The translations under genes and the position numbers were made by a program. Below the pieces are notes generated by a model. That model did not search any database and had not been told where the DNA came from. It worked only from the letters and a program-made list of their open reading frames with translations. A DNA stretch of 43,067 nt from Bacteroidales bacterium (lineage in GTDB: Bacteria > Bacteroidota > Bacteroidia > Bacteroidales > VadinHA17), in assembly GCA_009881065.1 (NCBI GenBank), contig WXFE01000173.1, positions 1 through 43,067 of the forward strand, given 5' to 3'. How positions within the stretch are numbered: position 1 is the stretch's first letter; every line of letters begins with the position of its first letter. Shown piece by piece: positions 8,800 to 16,261 of the stretch.

Positions 8800-8829
8800 T
8801 TTGAGTTGAAAAAATAATTGTTACATTTG
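8800..8829 (+). promoter_or_regulatory. Bacteroidota promoter for the PUR-like gene
   Basis: TTTG (8800-8803), an 18-base spacer, then TACATTTG (8822-8829) fits TTTG-N18-TAnnTTTG. The start codon is at 8870, leaving a leader of roughly 30 bases. Confidence 0.7.
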
Positions 8830-8869
8830 ACCATGCTAACCGATTGAAACCCTAAAACATTCGCTACTT

Positions 8870-9259
8870 ATGGAAGACGAAAAAGGAAGAATTGAAGGTC
8901 AGAATGAGAAAAGTGAGAAAGAGGAGGTGTTTACAAAAGTTGTCAGGGCAGGTAAGAGGACATACTTTTTTGACGTGAAGTCAACGCGCCATGAGGATCT
9001 CTATCTGACAATCACTGAGAGCAAAAAGAGACCGGGGAAAGAGGGCAAGATGTTTTATGAGAAACACAAAATTTTTCTCTACAAGGAGGATTTTGAGAAG
9101 TTCTCTGAGGGGCTTCGCGAGGCTATAACCTTTGCAGACAATGGTACTGCAGTTCACACCCACACTTCACCTGAAACGGAAGATTGCAGTGAGGCAGTAA
9201 CCGGAGTGGCAGCAACGGAATTCTCGGATGTCGATTTTGACGAACTGGGCACGAGGTAA
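8870..9259 (+). CDS. PUR-alpha-like DNA/RNA-binding protein (DUF3276)
   Basis: This is a 129-residue protein of the DUF3276/PUR-alpha-like family, widespread in Bacteroidota and related to a spirochaete protein that binds nucleic acid and controls gene expression. The PUR-type repeat is at about residues 20-90: VFTKVVRAGKRTYFFDVKST...LYLTITESKKR...KHKIFLYKEDFEKFSEGLREAI. The first 18 residues and the last 35 are acidic or polar and probably disordered. It is transcribed rightward from its own promoter, divergent from nusB. Confidence 0.88.
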   Translation: MEDEKGRIEGQNEKSEKEEVFTKVVRAGKRTYFFDVKSTRHEDLYLTITESKKRPGKEGKMFYEKHKIFLYKEDFEKFSEGLREAITFADNGTAVHTHTSPETEDCSEAVTGVAATEFSDVDFDELGTR

Positions 9260-9295
9260 CCGTGCCCTGCTTAATTTACTGAAACCCTGCTTTAT

Positions 9296-9772
9296 ATGGA
9301 TTATCTGCTTCTGGCGTTAGCCATCATTCTTATGATACTTGGCATTGCAGGCTGCCTTCTCCCCGTCCTGCCCGGCCCGCCGCTGACCTATCTCGGCCTG
9401 GTTGTGCTTCACTTTACCAGTTTCGCTGAAATAAGCAAAAACCTGTTCATCATTCTTGGCGTGGTCGCAATTGTGGTTACCGTGATAGACTACGTGGTGC
9501 CAATCTGGGGTACGAGGCAATTCGGCGGCTCCAAATATGGGATGCGTGGTGCCACCGTAGGGCTGATCATCGGGCTCTTCCTTGGGCCTGCAGGGATAAT
9601 CATTGGACCGTTTATAGGGGCCGTGGTTGGAGAGCTGATATTCAAGGATGACATCAGGTATGCCTTGAAAGCAGGATTCGGCAGCCTCCTGGGCTTCCTC
9701 ACCGGGGTAGGCCTCAAACTGGCAGCAGCGCTACTGATGACATTCTATTTCATCAGGGCGCTGGTGATATAG
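9296..9772 (+). CDS. DUF456 family small membrane protein
   Basis: The 158-residue protein is almost wholly hydrophobic, with four to five predicted membrane segments. Family features are the N-terminal LGIAGCLLPVLPGPPLTYLG, the WGTRQFGGSKYGMRGATVGLIIGLFLGP region and GLFLGPAGIIIGPFIGAVVGEL, the glycine-rich helices typical of DUF456. Function is unknown. It follows the DUF3276 gene by 36 bases and ends just before the convergent ornithine carbamoyltransferase gene and its repeat array. Confidence 0.88.
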   Translation: MDYLLLALAIILMILGIAGCLLPVLPGPPLTYLGLVVLHFTSFAEISKNLFIILGVVAIVVTVIDYVVPIWGTRQFGGSKYGMRGATVGLIIGLFLGPAGIIIGPFIGAVVGELIFKDDIRYALKAGFGSLLGFLTGVGLKLAAALLMTFYFIRALVI

Positions 9773-9788
9773 AATGCCGGTCTGCAAT

Positions 9789-9919
9789 CCGGAACTGCTG
9801 CCTTCTGCATGCCGGCACTGTTGTCTTTCTGCATGCTCCCGGCATTGCTGCCTTTCTGCTTGCCCTTGATACTCCTGCCTTTCTGCGTGTTCCCGGCACT
9901 GCTGCCTTTCTACTCACCC
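9789..9919. repeat. 27-nt imperfect tandem repeat spanning the ornithine carbamoyltransferase stop codon
   Basis: Five units lie head to tail: 9789-9811 (23 nt), 9812-9838, 9839-9865, 9866-9892 and 9893-9919 (27 nt each). The common core on the plus strand is CTGCCTTTCTG preceded by CCGGCACTG. The last unit contains the final codons and stop of the leftward argF/arcB gene. Read in that gene's frame the units are nine codons long; the stop TAG (9910-9912) occupies the place of CAG in the other four units (9883, 9856, 9829, 9805). Confidence 0.85.
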
Positions 9920-10911
9920 AGAGTAGCCACCATCACCGCTTTGATAGTATGCATGCGGTTTTCGGCTTCGTCAAATACTATTGAGTGACTTGATTCGAAT
10001 ACCTCCTCCGTCACCTCCATTCCGTCAAGACCGTATTTCTTGTATATCTCTTCGCCCACCTTCGTCTCCCTGTTGTGGAAGGCCGGAAGGCAGTGAAGGA
10101 ACTTGACATTGGGGTTTCCTGTCAGCCTTATTACCTCACTGTTGACCTGGTATGGCTTCAACAGACCTATTCTCTCCTCCCACACGGAGTCAGGCTCACC
10201 CATGGATACCCATACGTCAGTGTAAAGAAAATCAACACCTCTGACAGCCTCAGCCACATCCTCAGTCAGGGTAATCTTCGCACCTGTTTCAGCGGCTATT
10301 TCACGGCATTTCTTCACGAGGTCATCTGCCGGCTGGCATGCCCTGGGAGCAGCTGACCTGAAATCCATTCCCATTTTTGCAGCCCCTGCCATCAGCGAGT
10401 TTCCCATATTGTTCCGGGCATCACCGAGATAACAAAAGCTGATCTTGTTAAGGGGTTTGTCGCTGTGCTCCAGCATGGTCATGAAATCAGCCAGAACCTG
10501 TGTGGGATGGAACTCATCGGTGAGGCCGTTCCATACCGGAACGCCGGCATGTGCAGCAAGTTCCTCGACAATCTTCTGTCCATAACCGCGGTATTCAATA
10601 CCATCGTACATGCGCCCCAGTACCCTTGCCGTATCCTTCATTGATTCCTTGTGGCCAATCTGTGATCCTGAAGGACCCAGGTAGGTTACATGTGCACCCT
10701 GATCGAATGCGGCCGACTCAAAGGCACAGCGGGTACGGGTAGATGTTTTTTCAAAAATGAGGGCTATTTTTTTCCCTTTGAGCCTCATCTGTTCGGTTCC
10801 GTCATATTTCGCCTTCTTGAGGTCAAATGAAAGGTCGAGGAGAAATTGTATCTCTTCCGGTGTGAAATCAAGCAGTTTCAGAAAGCTGCGGTTGTGTAAA
10901 TTGTATGCCAT
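9910..10911 (-). CDS. arcB: Ornithine carbamoyltransferase, probably the catabolic form
   Basis: The enzyme interconverts ornithine plus carbamoyl phosphate with citrulline plus phosphate. The 333 residues carry the carbamoyl-phosphate motif STRTR (57-61), HPTQ (135-138), the ornithine-loop region [12 protein letters not shown] and the catalytic HCLPAFH near residue 270. Normal family C-terminus is [12 protein letters not shown], as here. Carbamate kinase lies directly upstream on the same strand (79-base gap), which favours a catabolic role (citrulline to carbamoyl phosphate to ATP). No arginine deiminase gene is in the window. argF is the alternative symbol if the enzyme is biosynthetic. 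The stop codon sits in a repeat array. Confidence 0.9.
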   Translation of the reverse strand: MAYNLHNRSFLKLLDFTPEEIQFLLDLSFDLKKAKYDGTEQMRLKGKKIALIFEKTSTRTRCAFESAAFDQGAHVTYLGPSGSQIGHKESMKDTARVLGRMYDGIEYRGYGQKIVEELAAHAGVPVWNGLTDEFHPTQVLADFMTMLEHSDKPLNKISFCYLGDARNNMGNSLMAGAAKMGMDFRSAAPRACQPADDLVKKCREIAAETGAKITLTEDVAEAVRGVDFLYTDVWVSMGEPDSVWEERIGLLKPYQVNSEVIRLTGNPNVKFLHCLPAFHNRETKVGEEIYKKYGLDGMEVTEEVFESSHSIVFDEAENRMHTIKAVMVATLGE

Positions 10912-10990
10912 GATATCTCAGGACTTTATGGTTTTATAATGCTTTACTACATGGGCAAAATCGATACCCACAAATCACATATCTGCAATG

Positions 10991-11992
10991 TTATGAGCCA
11001 TAATGGCTGCTATTCTCATCACTACTGCCTGTTGCCTGTTCATACTCCATTGTTATCCTGGTCCCATAGCTCCTGTCTTCCAGCTGGAAGGCCTCAGTGA
11101 TGACGCATTGTCTGCCACCCGACTTCACAAAATTCAGACAGGCTTCAATCTTCGGTGCCATGCTGCCCTTGGCAAATTGCCCCTCATTGAGGTACTTCAT
11201 TGCATCCTTGTAATCAAGGAACTCCTTGACCTCCTGGTCAGGCTTCTTGTAGTTGATGTATACATACGGAATATCTGTCAGAATGTAAAACTCGTCCGCA
11301 CCAATCTTCGATGCAAGCAGTGATGATGCAAGGTCCTTGTCAATCACTACCTCAGCCCGCCTGATCTCGTTGTTTTCATCAATATATACCGGCACTCCGC
11401 CTCCGCCAGAAGCTATGACTATGTTTCCCTTCCGTGCAAGCTCTCCGATCAGATCATGGTTCATTATGCACATCGGCCTGGGTGAGGGAACCACCCTGCG
11501 GAACCCGCCATGGGCCTTGACCTCTTCCTTGAAAATCCAGCCCTTCGCTTTTGCAAGTTCCTCTGCATGCTCCCTGGTGTAAATCTCGCCTACCCTCTTC
11601 TGCGGATCATTGAAGGCAGGGTCATCCTTGTCAACCACCACCGTGGTGATAAGACATACCACATTCTTGTTTATGCCGTGCCTGTTCAGCACGTTCCTGA
11701 ACATCCGCTCGATCATATATCCTACCCCGCCCTCGGTATCAGCAACACATATATCGAGGGGCATCTGGGGGATACCGTACATCTGCTCACCAGCATCGTT
11801 CTGCATCAGTATGTTTCCCACCTGGGGGCCATTCCCGTGTGTTATTACCAGGTCATATCCCTCCCTCAGGAGAAATATCAGGTTCTCCAGTGTATCAGTG
11901 GTGTTCTGCTCCTGTTCTTCAATGGTTCCCACCTGATTGCCTCTGAGTAGCGCATTCCCTCCCAGGGCTATAACCGCAAGTTTTTTGCTCAT
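10991..11992 (-). CDS. arcC: Carbamate kinase
   Basis: The enzyme transfers phosphate from carbamoyl phosphate to ADP, yielding ATP, CO2 and ammonia. From the ATG at 11992 the protein has 333 residues, slightly above the usual 310. Family motifs include ALGGNALL near residues 10-16, VITHGNGPQVGN, DICVADTEGGVGYMIE, RRVVPSPRP, VIASGGGGVPV and KDLASSLLA, all of the amino acid kinase fold. An upstream in-frame codon at 12019 adds only nine unconserved residues. It probably leads an operon with the carbamoyltransferase gene. Confidence 0.95.
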   Translation of the reverse strand: MSKKLAVIALGGNALLRGNQVGTIEEQEQNTTDTLENLIFLLREGYDLVITHGNGPQVGNILMQNDAGEQMYGIPQMPLDICVADTEGGVGYMIERMFRNVLNRHGINKNVVCLITTVVVDKDDPAFNDPQKRVGEIYTREHAEELAKAKGWIFKEEVKAHGGFRRVVPSPRPMCIMNHDLIGELARKGNIVIASGGGGVPVYIDENNEIRRAEVVIDKDLASSLLASKIGADEFYILTDIPYVYINYKKPDQEVKEFLDYKDAMKYLNEGQFAKGSMAPKIEACLNFVKSGGRQCVITEAFQLEDRSYGTRITMEYEQATGSSDENSSHYGS

Positions 11993-12016
11993 ATATTTTA
12001 ATCGACATTGAGGTAG

Positions 12017-12024
12017 CAAAGCTA
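12017..12024 (-). promoter_or_regulatory. Probable -7 element TAGCTTTG for arcC
   Basis: TAGCTTTG on the minus strand fits TAnnTTTG and lies about 25 bases before the arcC ATG. A good -33 TTTG is not seen at the usual distance. Confidence 0.4.
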
Positions 12025-12061
12025 AAATTTTAAATGAAATTTAAACATGCCAAATATTATT

Positions 12062-12105
12062 CCGGCCATATCTCAGTTATTATAATACCACGAGGCCGGT
12101 CGTGG
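12062..12105. other. Dyad with a competing complementary segment
   Basis: A perfect 6-bp dyad CCACGA/TCGTGG (12088-12093 and 12100-12105) has the loop GGCCGG (12094-12099). That loop is exactly complementary to CCGGCC at 12062-12067, so an alternative helix or pseudoknot is possible. It lies in the divergent gap between arcC and the lipoprotein gene at 12153 and could be an operator or leader structure. Confidence 0.4.
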
Positions 12106-12152
12106 AGGTTGAGTTTTTCATTTTTACTACTTTTACAGCCAAATAGTATAGC

Positions 12153-12842
12153 GTGAAGTACAACCCCCTCTTCCTGATCACGGTTATCTTGTCCTCCTTA
12201 TTGCTTGCCTCATGCAAGGGCGACAATAAGTACAGGAACATGAGAGAGGGAGAGATATATTATAATGTCAGGTATGTCAAAAACCCATCCTCTATCTCCT
12301 CAGATCTCCTCCCGAAGGAACTGGTGATAGCTTTCAGGAATGACCTGATCAGCACAAGACTCAAAGCTCCGGTTGGCAACATTGGAGTAACAACGGTGGT
12401 CAACCCGAAAGAAAACATTTACGATACATACCTTAACATCCTGTCATTCAAGTACTACTTTCCTGGAAACTACAGGGATATGCAACCCGGTTTCGGTTCA
12501 ATGGAGGGTATAACTGTCCATGATACAGGGAGGAAAACAGTAATCTGCGGCTTTAACTGCAGACAGGCCAGGGTGGATATGCCTGATAAAAAAGCATCGA
12601 GATATATCTGGTACACAACCGAAATAAAAGCGGAGAATCCTAACAGGATGACCCCATACCGGGAAGTTGACGGTGTGCTTATGGACTTCTTCTACATTAT
12701 CGGCGACGCCGAACTGCAGTTTACAGCTGATGAGGTACTGGCAAAGCAGATCCATGACAGGGAATTCCAGAGGAAAAACAACTATCGCAAGGTCTCTGCA
12801 AAGTACCTCGATACACTTATTATGAAAATGATTTCATTTTAA
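12153..12842 (+). CDS. Hypothetical lipoprotein
   Basis: I do not recognise a family. The 229-residue protein begins at a GTG (12153) with MKYNPLFLITVILSSLLLASC, a clear lipoprotein signal with lipobox LLASC (Cys at about 21), so it should be anchored in the envelope. The mature part is mostly beta-strand-like (GEIYYNVRYV, ELVIAFRNDLISTRL, GFNCRQARVDMP, SRYIWYTTEI), a pattern reminiscent of GLPGLI-type or DUF4412-like periplasmic proteins in Bacteroidota, but without a decisive motif. It stands alone, followed by ftsK with its own promoter. Confidence 0.75.
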   Translation: MKYNPLFLITVILSSLLLASCKGDNKYRNMREGEIYYNVRYVKNPSSISSDLLPKELVIAFRNDLISTRLKAPVGNIGVTTVVNPKENIYDTYLNILSFKYYFPGNYRDMQPGFGSMEGITVHDTGRKTVICGFNCRQARVDMPDKKASRYIWYTTEIKAENPNRMTPYREVDGVLMDFFYIIGDAELQFTADEVLAKQIHDREFQRKNNYRKVSAKYLDTLIMKMISF

Positions 12843-12851
12843 AGAGACTCC

Positions 12852-12879
12852 TTTGCGTCAGTCAATTTTCTTACCTTTG
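12852..12879 (+). promoter_or_regulatory. Probable promoter for ftsK
   Basis: TACCTTTG (12872-12879) matches the -7 consensus. TTTG at 12852-12855 could be the -33 element although the spacer is 16 rather than 18-19 bases. The ATG is at 12931. Confidence 0.45.
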
Positions 12880-12930
12880 CTATTCGTTGAACAGACCGCC
12901 GTCTCAAGGACGCAATAATTTCATCGTACG

Positions 12931-15312
12931 ATGGGCAAGAAGAAAAAAGGAAACAGTTCATCATCACAGAAAAGAGCTTCTGCCGGCAATCAGTCAGGAG
13001 AAAATCTGAGATTCATAGTAGGACTGGTGCTCCTGGTTTTTGCACTCTACCTCCTGGTGGTATTTATTTCGTATGTACTTACGGGCAATGCAGACCAGGA
13101 TTCACTCAGCATGCAGCCTGACGACAAATCCTTTGCCTACAGGAACTGGGGAGGGAAGGTCGGCTTCAGGCTGGGGTATTACTTTATGTTCAACGGTTTC
13201 GGGCTTGGCTCCTTCTTCTTTCCGCTTGTCATCGGCGCATTCGGACTGGCACTTCTGAGAGTAAAATACTTCAGGCTCTGGAAGAATGTACTCCGTTTCC
13301 TTCTGGCAGCAGTTCTCGTTTCAGTAATCCTTGGCTACTTTGCAGGACAATCAACCTTCCTCGGCGCCGGACCCGGCGGAAAATTTGGCTATATGATCGC
13401 CAACTACCTGAATGACGGACTGGGGAAAGTAGGGACAGGTGCGCTTTTGCTGGTTGTTGCAATTGCCTACCTCATCTTTGCCCTGCATGTCAGCCCCCAG
13501 ACTTTCAGGCAGCCTATCGCCACGGTGGCAAAGGCAGGCGCTTCAGTGCTCAACGCCGAGGGACGGAAGAAGGATGTGGTAACGGATAAAGTCACGATTG
13601 CCCCCGAAGAGAATTACCCGTCTGTTGAACAGGAACCCCTCAGGGCAGATGAGGAGGAGACTGAGGAGATTGATGACTTCTACAAACCGCCGGTGGTTGC
13701 TGTTGAAAACAAACCTATTGTGAATGTAATTGACCGGAATAAGAAGCCCGTCACCCTTGAACCGTTCGGGGAGGATTCAGTGAATGATCTTCCACCCTTT
13801 GACCCGAGGCTCTCGCTGTCGAACTACAAATTTCCAACCCTGGCGCTGCTTCGTGATTACCGGAGCCCGGGAGCCACCACCAATGACGAGGTGAATGCCA
13901 ACAAGGAGATAATCCTCAAAACACTCGCTGACCACAAGATCACCATCAGGCAGATATCGGCAACAGTGGGGCCTACCGTGACACTGTACGAGGTGGTTCC
14001 CGACAGGGGTGTCAAGATACACCGCATCAAGTCGCTTGACAATGACATAGCCCTGAGCCTCTCGGCTCTGGGAATCAGGATCATTGCCCCTATCCCCGGA
14101 CGCGGCACCGTGGGCATAGAAGTACCCAACAAGAAACCTGAAACGGTATCGATGAAAGGGCTGATTGCATCGCGTGAATTTATTGACACTAAGTTCGAAC
14201 TGCCGCTGGCCATGGGACGAACCATCACAAATGACCCCTATATCATTGATCTCACGAAGATGCCTCACCTCCTCGTGGCAGGCGCCACAGGACAGGGCAA
14301 ATCAGTGGGACTGAATGCAATCATCACCTCGCTGTTATACAAGAAGCACCCGGCTGAACTGAAACTGGTGCTCATCGACCCCAAACGGGTCGAACTCCCG
14401 CTATACGCGAAGATCGAACGGCACTTCCTTGCAAAGCTTCCCGATGAGGAAGATGCCATTGTCACTGACACCAGGAAGGTGATCAATACTCTCAATTCAC
14501 TTTGCATACTGATGGATCACCGCCTGGAGCTCCTGAAACTGTCACAGACAAGGAATATAAAGGAGTACAATGACAAGTTCATTGAACGCCGGCTCAATCC
14601 TGAAAAAGGACATGACTTCATGCCATACATCGTGCTTATTATTGACGAGTTTGCTGACCTGATAATGACTTCAGGACGCGAAGTGGAGGCTCCTATCGGG
14701 AGGCTTGCACAGCTCTCAAGGGCAGTGGGTATCCATCTTATCATCTCAACCCAGAGGCCTTCAGTAAGCATTATTACCGGTTTTATCAAAGCCAACTTCC
14801 CTTCGCGAATAGCCTTCAGGGTATTTTCCGGGGTCGACTCCCGTACCATCCTTGACACCACCGGAGCTGACCGGCTGGTAGGCCGTGGTGATGCTCTCAT
14901 TTCACAGGGAGGAGAACCCATAAGGGTGCAGTGTGCCTTTATTGATACACCTGAAATTGAAAATGTGACAGAGTATATCGGCTCTCAGCAAGGATATCCT
15001 GATGCGTTCCATCTGCCTGAATACGTGGGCGATGATGATATTGGAAACAGCAACAGCGAGGTTGACCTGAAAAAGCGTGACCCGCTGTTTGAGGAGGCAG
15101 CCAGGCTGGTGGTACAGCATCAGCAGGGATCTACCTCTCTGATCCAGAGAAGAATGCAACTGGGATACAACCGTGCGGGCAGAATTATTGACCAACTTGA
15201 GGCTGCCGGCATAGTCGGGCCCTTCGAAGGAAGCAAGGCACGCGAGGTGATTGTTCAGGATCCGCAAACATTGGAACAGATTTTGAAGAGACTTGAGCAG
15301 GAAAACCTTTAA
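12931..15312 (+). CDS. ftsK: DNA translocase FtsK/SpoIIIE
   Basis: FtsK pumps chromosomal DNA at the closing septum and promotes dimer resolution. The 793-residue protein has a basic N-terminus, four membrane segments (about residues 28-190), a short acidic linker, the alpha/beta motor with Walker A GATGQGKS (about 451-458), Walker B VLIIDEFADLI, the STQRPS segment, and a C-terminal gamma winged helix (about 718-785, including RRMQLGYNRAGRIIDQLEAAGIVGP). The gamma domain implies recognition of oriented KOPS-like sequences. The linker is short, as usual in Bacteroidota. The LolA-like gene begins one base after its stop. Confidence 0.97.
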   Translation: MGKKKKGNSSSSQKRASAGNQSGENLRFIVGLVLLVFALYLLVVFISYVLTGNADQDSLSMQPDDKSFAYRNWGGKVGFRLGYYFMFNGFGLGSFFFPLVIGAFGLALLRVKYFRLWKNVLRFLLAAVLVSVILGYFAGQSTFLGAGPGGKFGYMIANYLNDGLGKVGTGALLLVVAIAYLIFALHVSPQTFRQPIATVAKAGASVLNAEGRKKDVVTDKVTIAPEENYPSVEQEPLRADEEETEEIDDFYKPPVVAVENKPIVNVIDRNKKPVTLEPFGEDSVNDLPPFDPRLSLSNYKFPTLALLRDYRSPGATTNDEVNANKEIILKTLADHKITIRQISATVGPTVTLYEVVPDRGVKIHRIKSLDNDIALSLSALGIRIIAPIPGRGTVGIEVPNKKPETVSMKGLIASREFIDTKFELPLAMGRTITNDPYIIDLTKMPHLLVAGATGQGKSVGLNAIITSLLYKKHPAELKLVLIDPKRVELPLYAKIERHFLAKLPDEEDAIVTDTRKVINTLNSLCILMDHRLELLKLSQTRNIKEYNDKFIERRLNPEKGHDFMPYIVLIIDEFADLIMTSGREVEAPIGRLAQLSRAVGIHLIISTQRPSVSIITGFIKANFPSRIAFRVFSGVDSRTILDTTGADRLVGRGDALISQGGEPIRVQCAFIDTPEIENVTEYIGSQQGYPDAFHLPEYVGDDDIGNSNSEVDLKKRDPLFEEAARLVVQHQQGSTSLIQRRMQLGYNRAGRIIDQLEAAGIVGPFEGSKAREVIVQDPQTLEQILKRLEQENL

Positions 15313-15313
15313 A

Positions 15314-15949
15314 ATGAAACTGACAAGCTCAATATTTCTTCTGGCGCTTCTGCCTCTGACTGTCATGGCACAGAGAGACCCTGACGCAGTAGCTGTCCTT
15401 TCGGAATTCAGCAAAAAAGCAGCCTCTGCCCCTTCGGTAAAGATAGATTTCAACATACTGGTATATGATGCAAAGGAGGATCAGGAGACTGAGACTGAAG
15501 GCACTGTGGTGATCAGCGGCGACAACTACAGGCTGACGCTGCCTGACAACCTGATAATGGCCGACGGCAGGACAGTATGGAATTACATGCCCGATGTTAA
15601 AGAGGTAACAGTAACGGAACCTGATCCGGCTGATGACTCGTTCATGTCGAAGCCTTCGATGCTCTTCTCGATGTACGAGACAGGGTATAAGGTCAGGCTG
15701 CTGGAACAGAATCCCACTGAATGGATCATCGATCTCTACCCTGAAGATGTCAGGCTGAACCTGGTGCGAATAAGGCTGGCCATTGGCAGGAATCTTCATG
15801 ACCTCCGGTCAGCCGAGTACAAGACCAAAGATGGTATTACCCTTACCCTGAAGGTTGCCAGGTATGACCTTACGTTCCGGCCTCCGGCCGGGTATTTTGC
15901 CTTCAATCCTGCTGATCACAAAGGGGTTGAGGTGATTGACATGCGGTAA
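15314..15949 (+). CDS. LolA-like outer-membrane lipoprotein carrier protein
   Basis: This is a 211-residue periplasmic protein of the LolA fold, expected to bind lipoprotein acyl chains. A signal peptide (MKLTSSIFLLALLPLTVMA) precedes QRDPDAVAVLSEFSKKA; the family pattern follows: SAPSVKIDFNILVYDAKEDQETETEGTVVISGDNYRL, DGRTVWNYMPDVKEVTV and LYPEDVRLNLVRIRLAI. It is co-transcribed with ftsK, a pairing that recurs in Bacteroidota. The ATG at 15314 is preferred to an upstream in-frame codon that lies inside ftsK. A decayed copy of its 5' half lies near 21,026-21,200. Confidence 0.87.
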   Translation: MKLTSSIFLLALLPLTVMAQRDPDAVAVLSEFSKKAASAPSVKIDFNILVYDAKEDQETETEGTVVISGDNYRLTLPDNLIMADGRTVWNYMPDVKEVTVTEPDPADDSFMSKPSMLFSMYETGYKVRLLEQNPTEWIIDLYPEDVRLNLVRIRLAIGRNLHDLRSAEYKTKDGITLTLKVARYDLTFRPPAGYFAFNPADHKGVEVIDMR

Positions 15950-15959
15950 AGACAGCTAT

Positions 15960-16094
15960 ATGATGCAGCGTGATTTCATAATAATAGGTGCCATGATCAT
16001 GGTGCTGATCATTGTTTACATGATCATGAGGCACCGTACTGACAAGATCAGGTCAACCCGCAATAACCGGACCAGGTTCAGGCGGGACCAATGA
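15960..16094 (+). CDS. Small predicted single-pass membrane peptide, 44 residues
   Basis: The ATG at 15960 opens a 44-codon frame ending in TGA at 16092-16094. The peptide has a hydrophobic segment (residues 6-23, FIIIGAMIMVLIIVYMIM) followed by a strongly basic tail (RHRTDKIRSTRNNRTRFRRDQ), the shape of a small inner-membrane peptide with the tail in the cytoplasm. It lies 10 bases after the LolA-like stop, so it could be the last gene of the ftsK operon. No family is recognised; it may be a chance frame, but its composition is not random. Confidence 0.5.
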   Translation: MMQRDFIIIGAMIMVLIIVYMIMRHRTDKIRSTRNNRTRFRRDQ

Positions 16095-16167
16095 CAATAG
16101 AATGAGAAGTGCGCAGTTGTGCCTTCCACCCTGCAGCTATTGTCCATGCCGGGCACACATAATAAAA

Positions 16168-16189
16168 GCCGCTCCCTTCCGGGAGCGGC
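16168..16189 (-). terminator. Rho-independent terminator of the first susCD operon
   Basis: A perfect 9-bp stem (GCCGCTCCC / GGGAGCGGC) with a 4-base loop is followed on the minus strand by TTTTATTATG. The T-run is on the minus-strand side, so it terminates the leftward susC-susD transcript ending at 16262. Confidence 0.8.
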
Positions 16190-16202
16190 AAATTATAATC
16201 TG

Positions 16203-16246
16203 ATAAACGGGTGAGTGCCCCTTGAAGGGAAGGCACTCCCGTTTAT
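16203..16246 (-). terminator. Second hairpin after susD, about 15-bp stem
   Basis: ATAAACGGG..AGTGCC pairs with GGCACTCCCGTTTAT, a 15-bp stem with a 2-base bulge, 16 bases after the susD stop. It lacks a long T-run, so it may be a 3'-stability hairpin or the first half of a double terminator with the hairpin at 16168-16189. Confidence 0.6.
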
Positions 16247-16261
16247 TCACGTAATCTGTTA

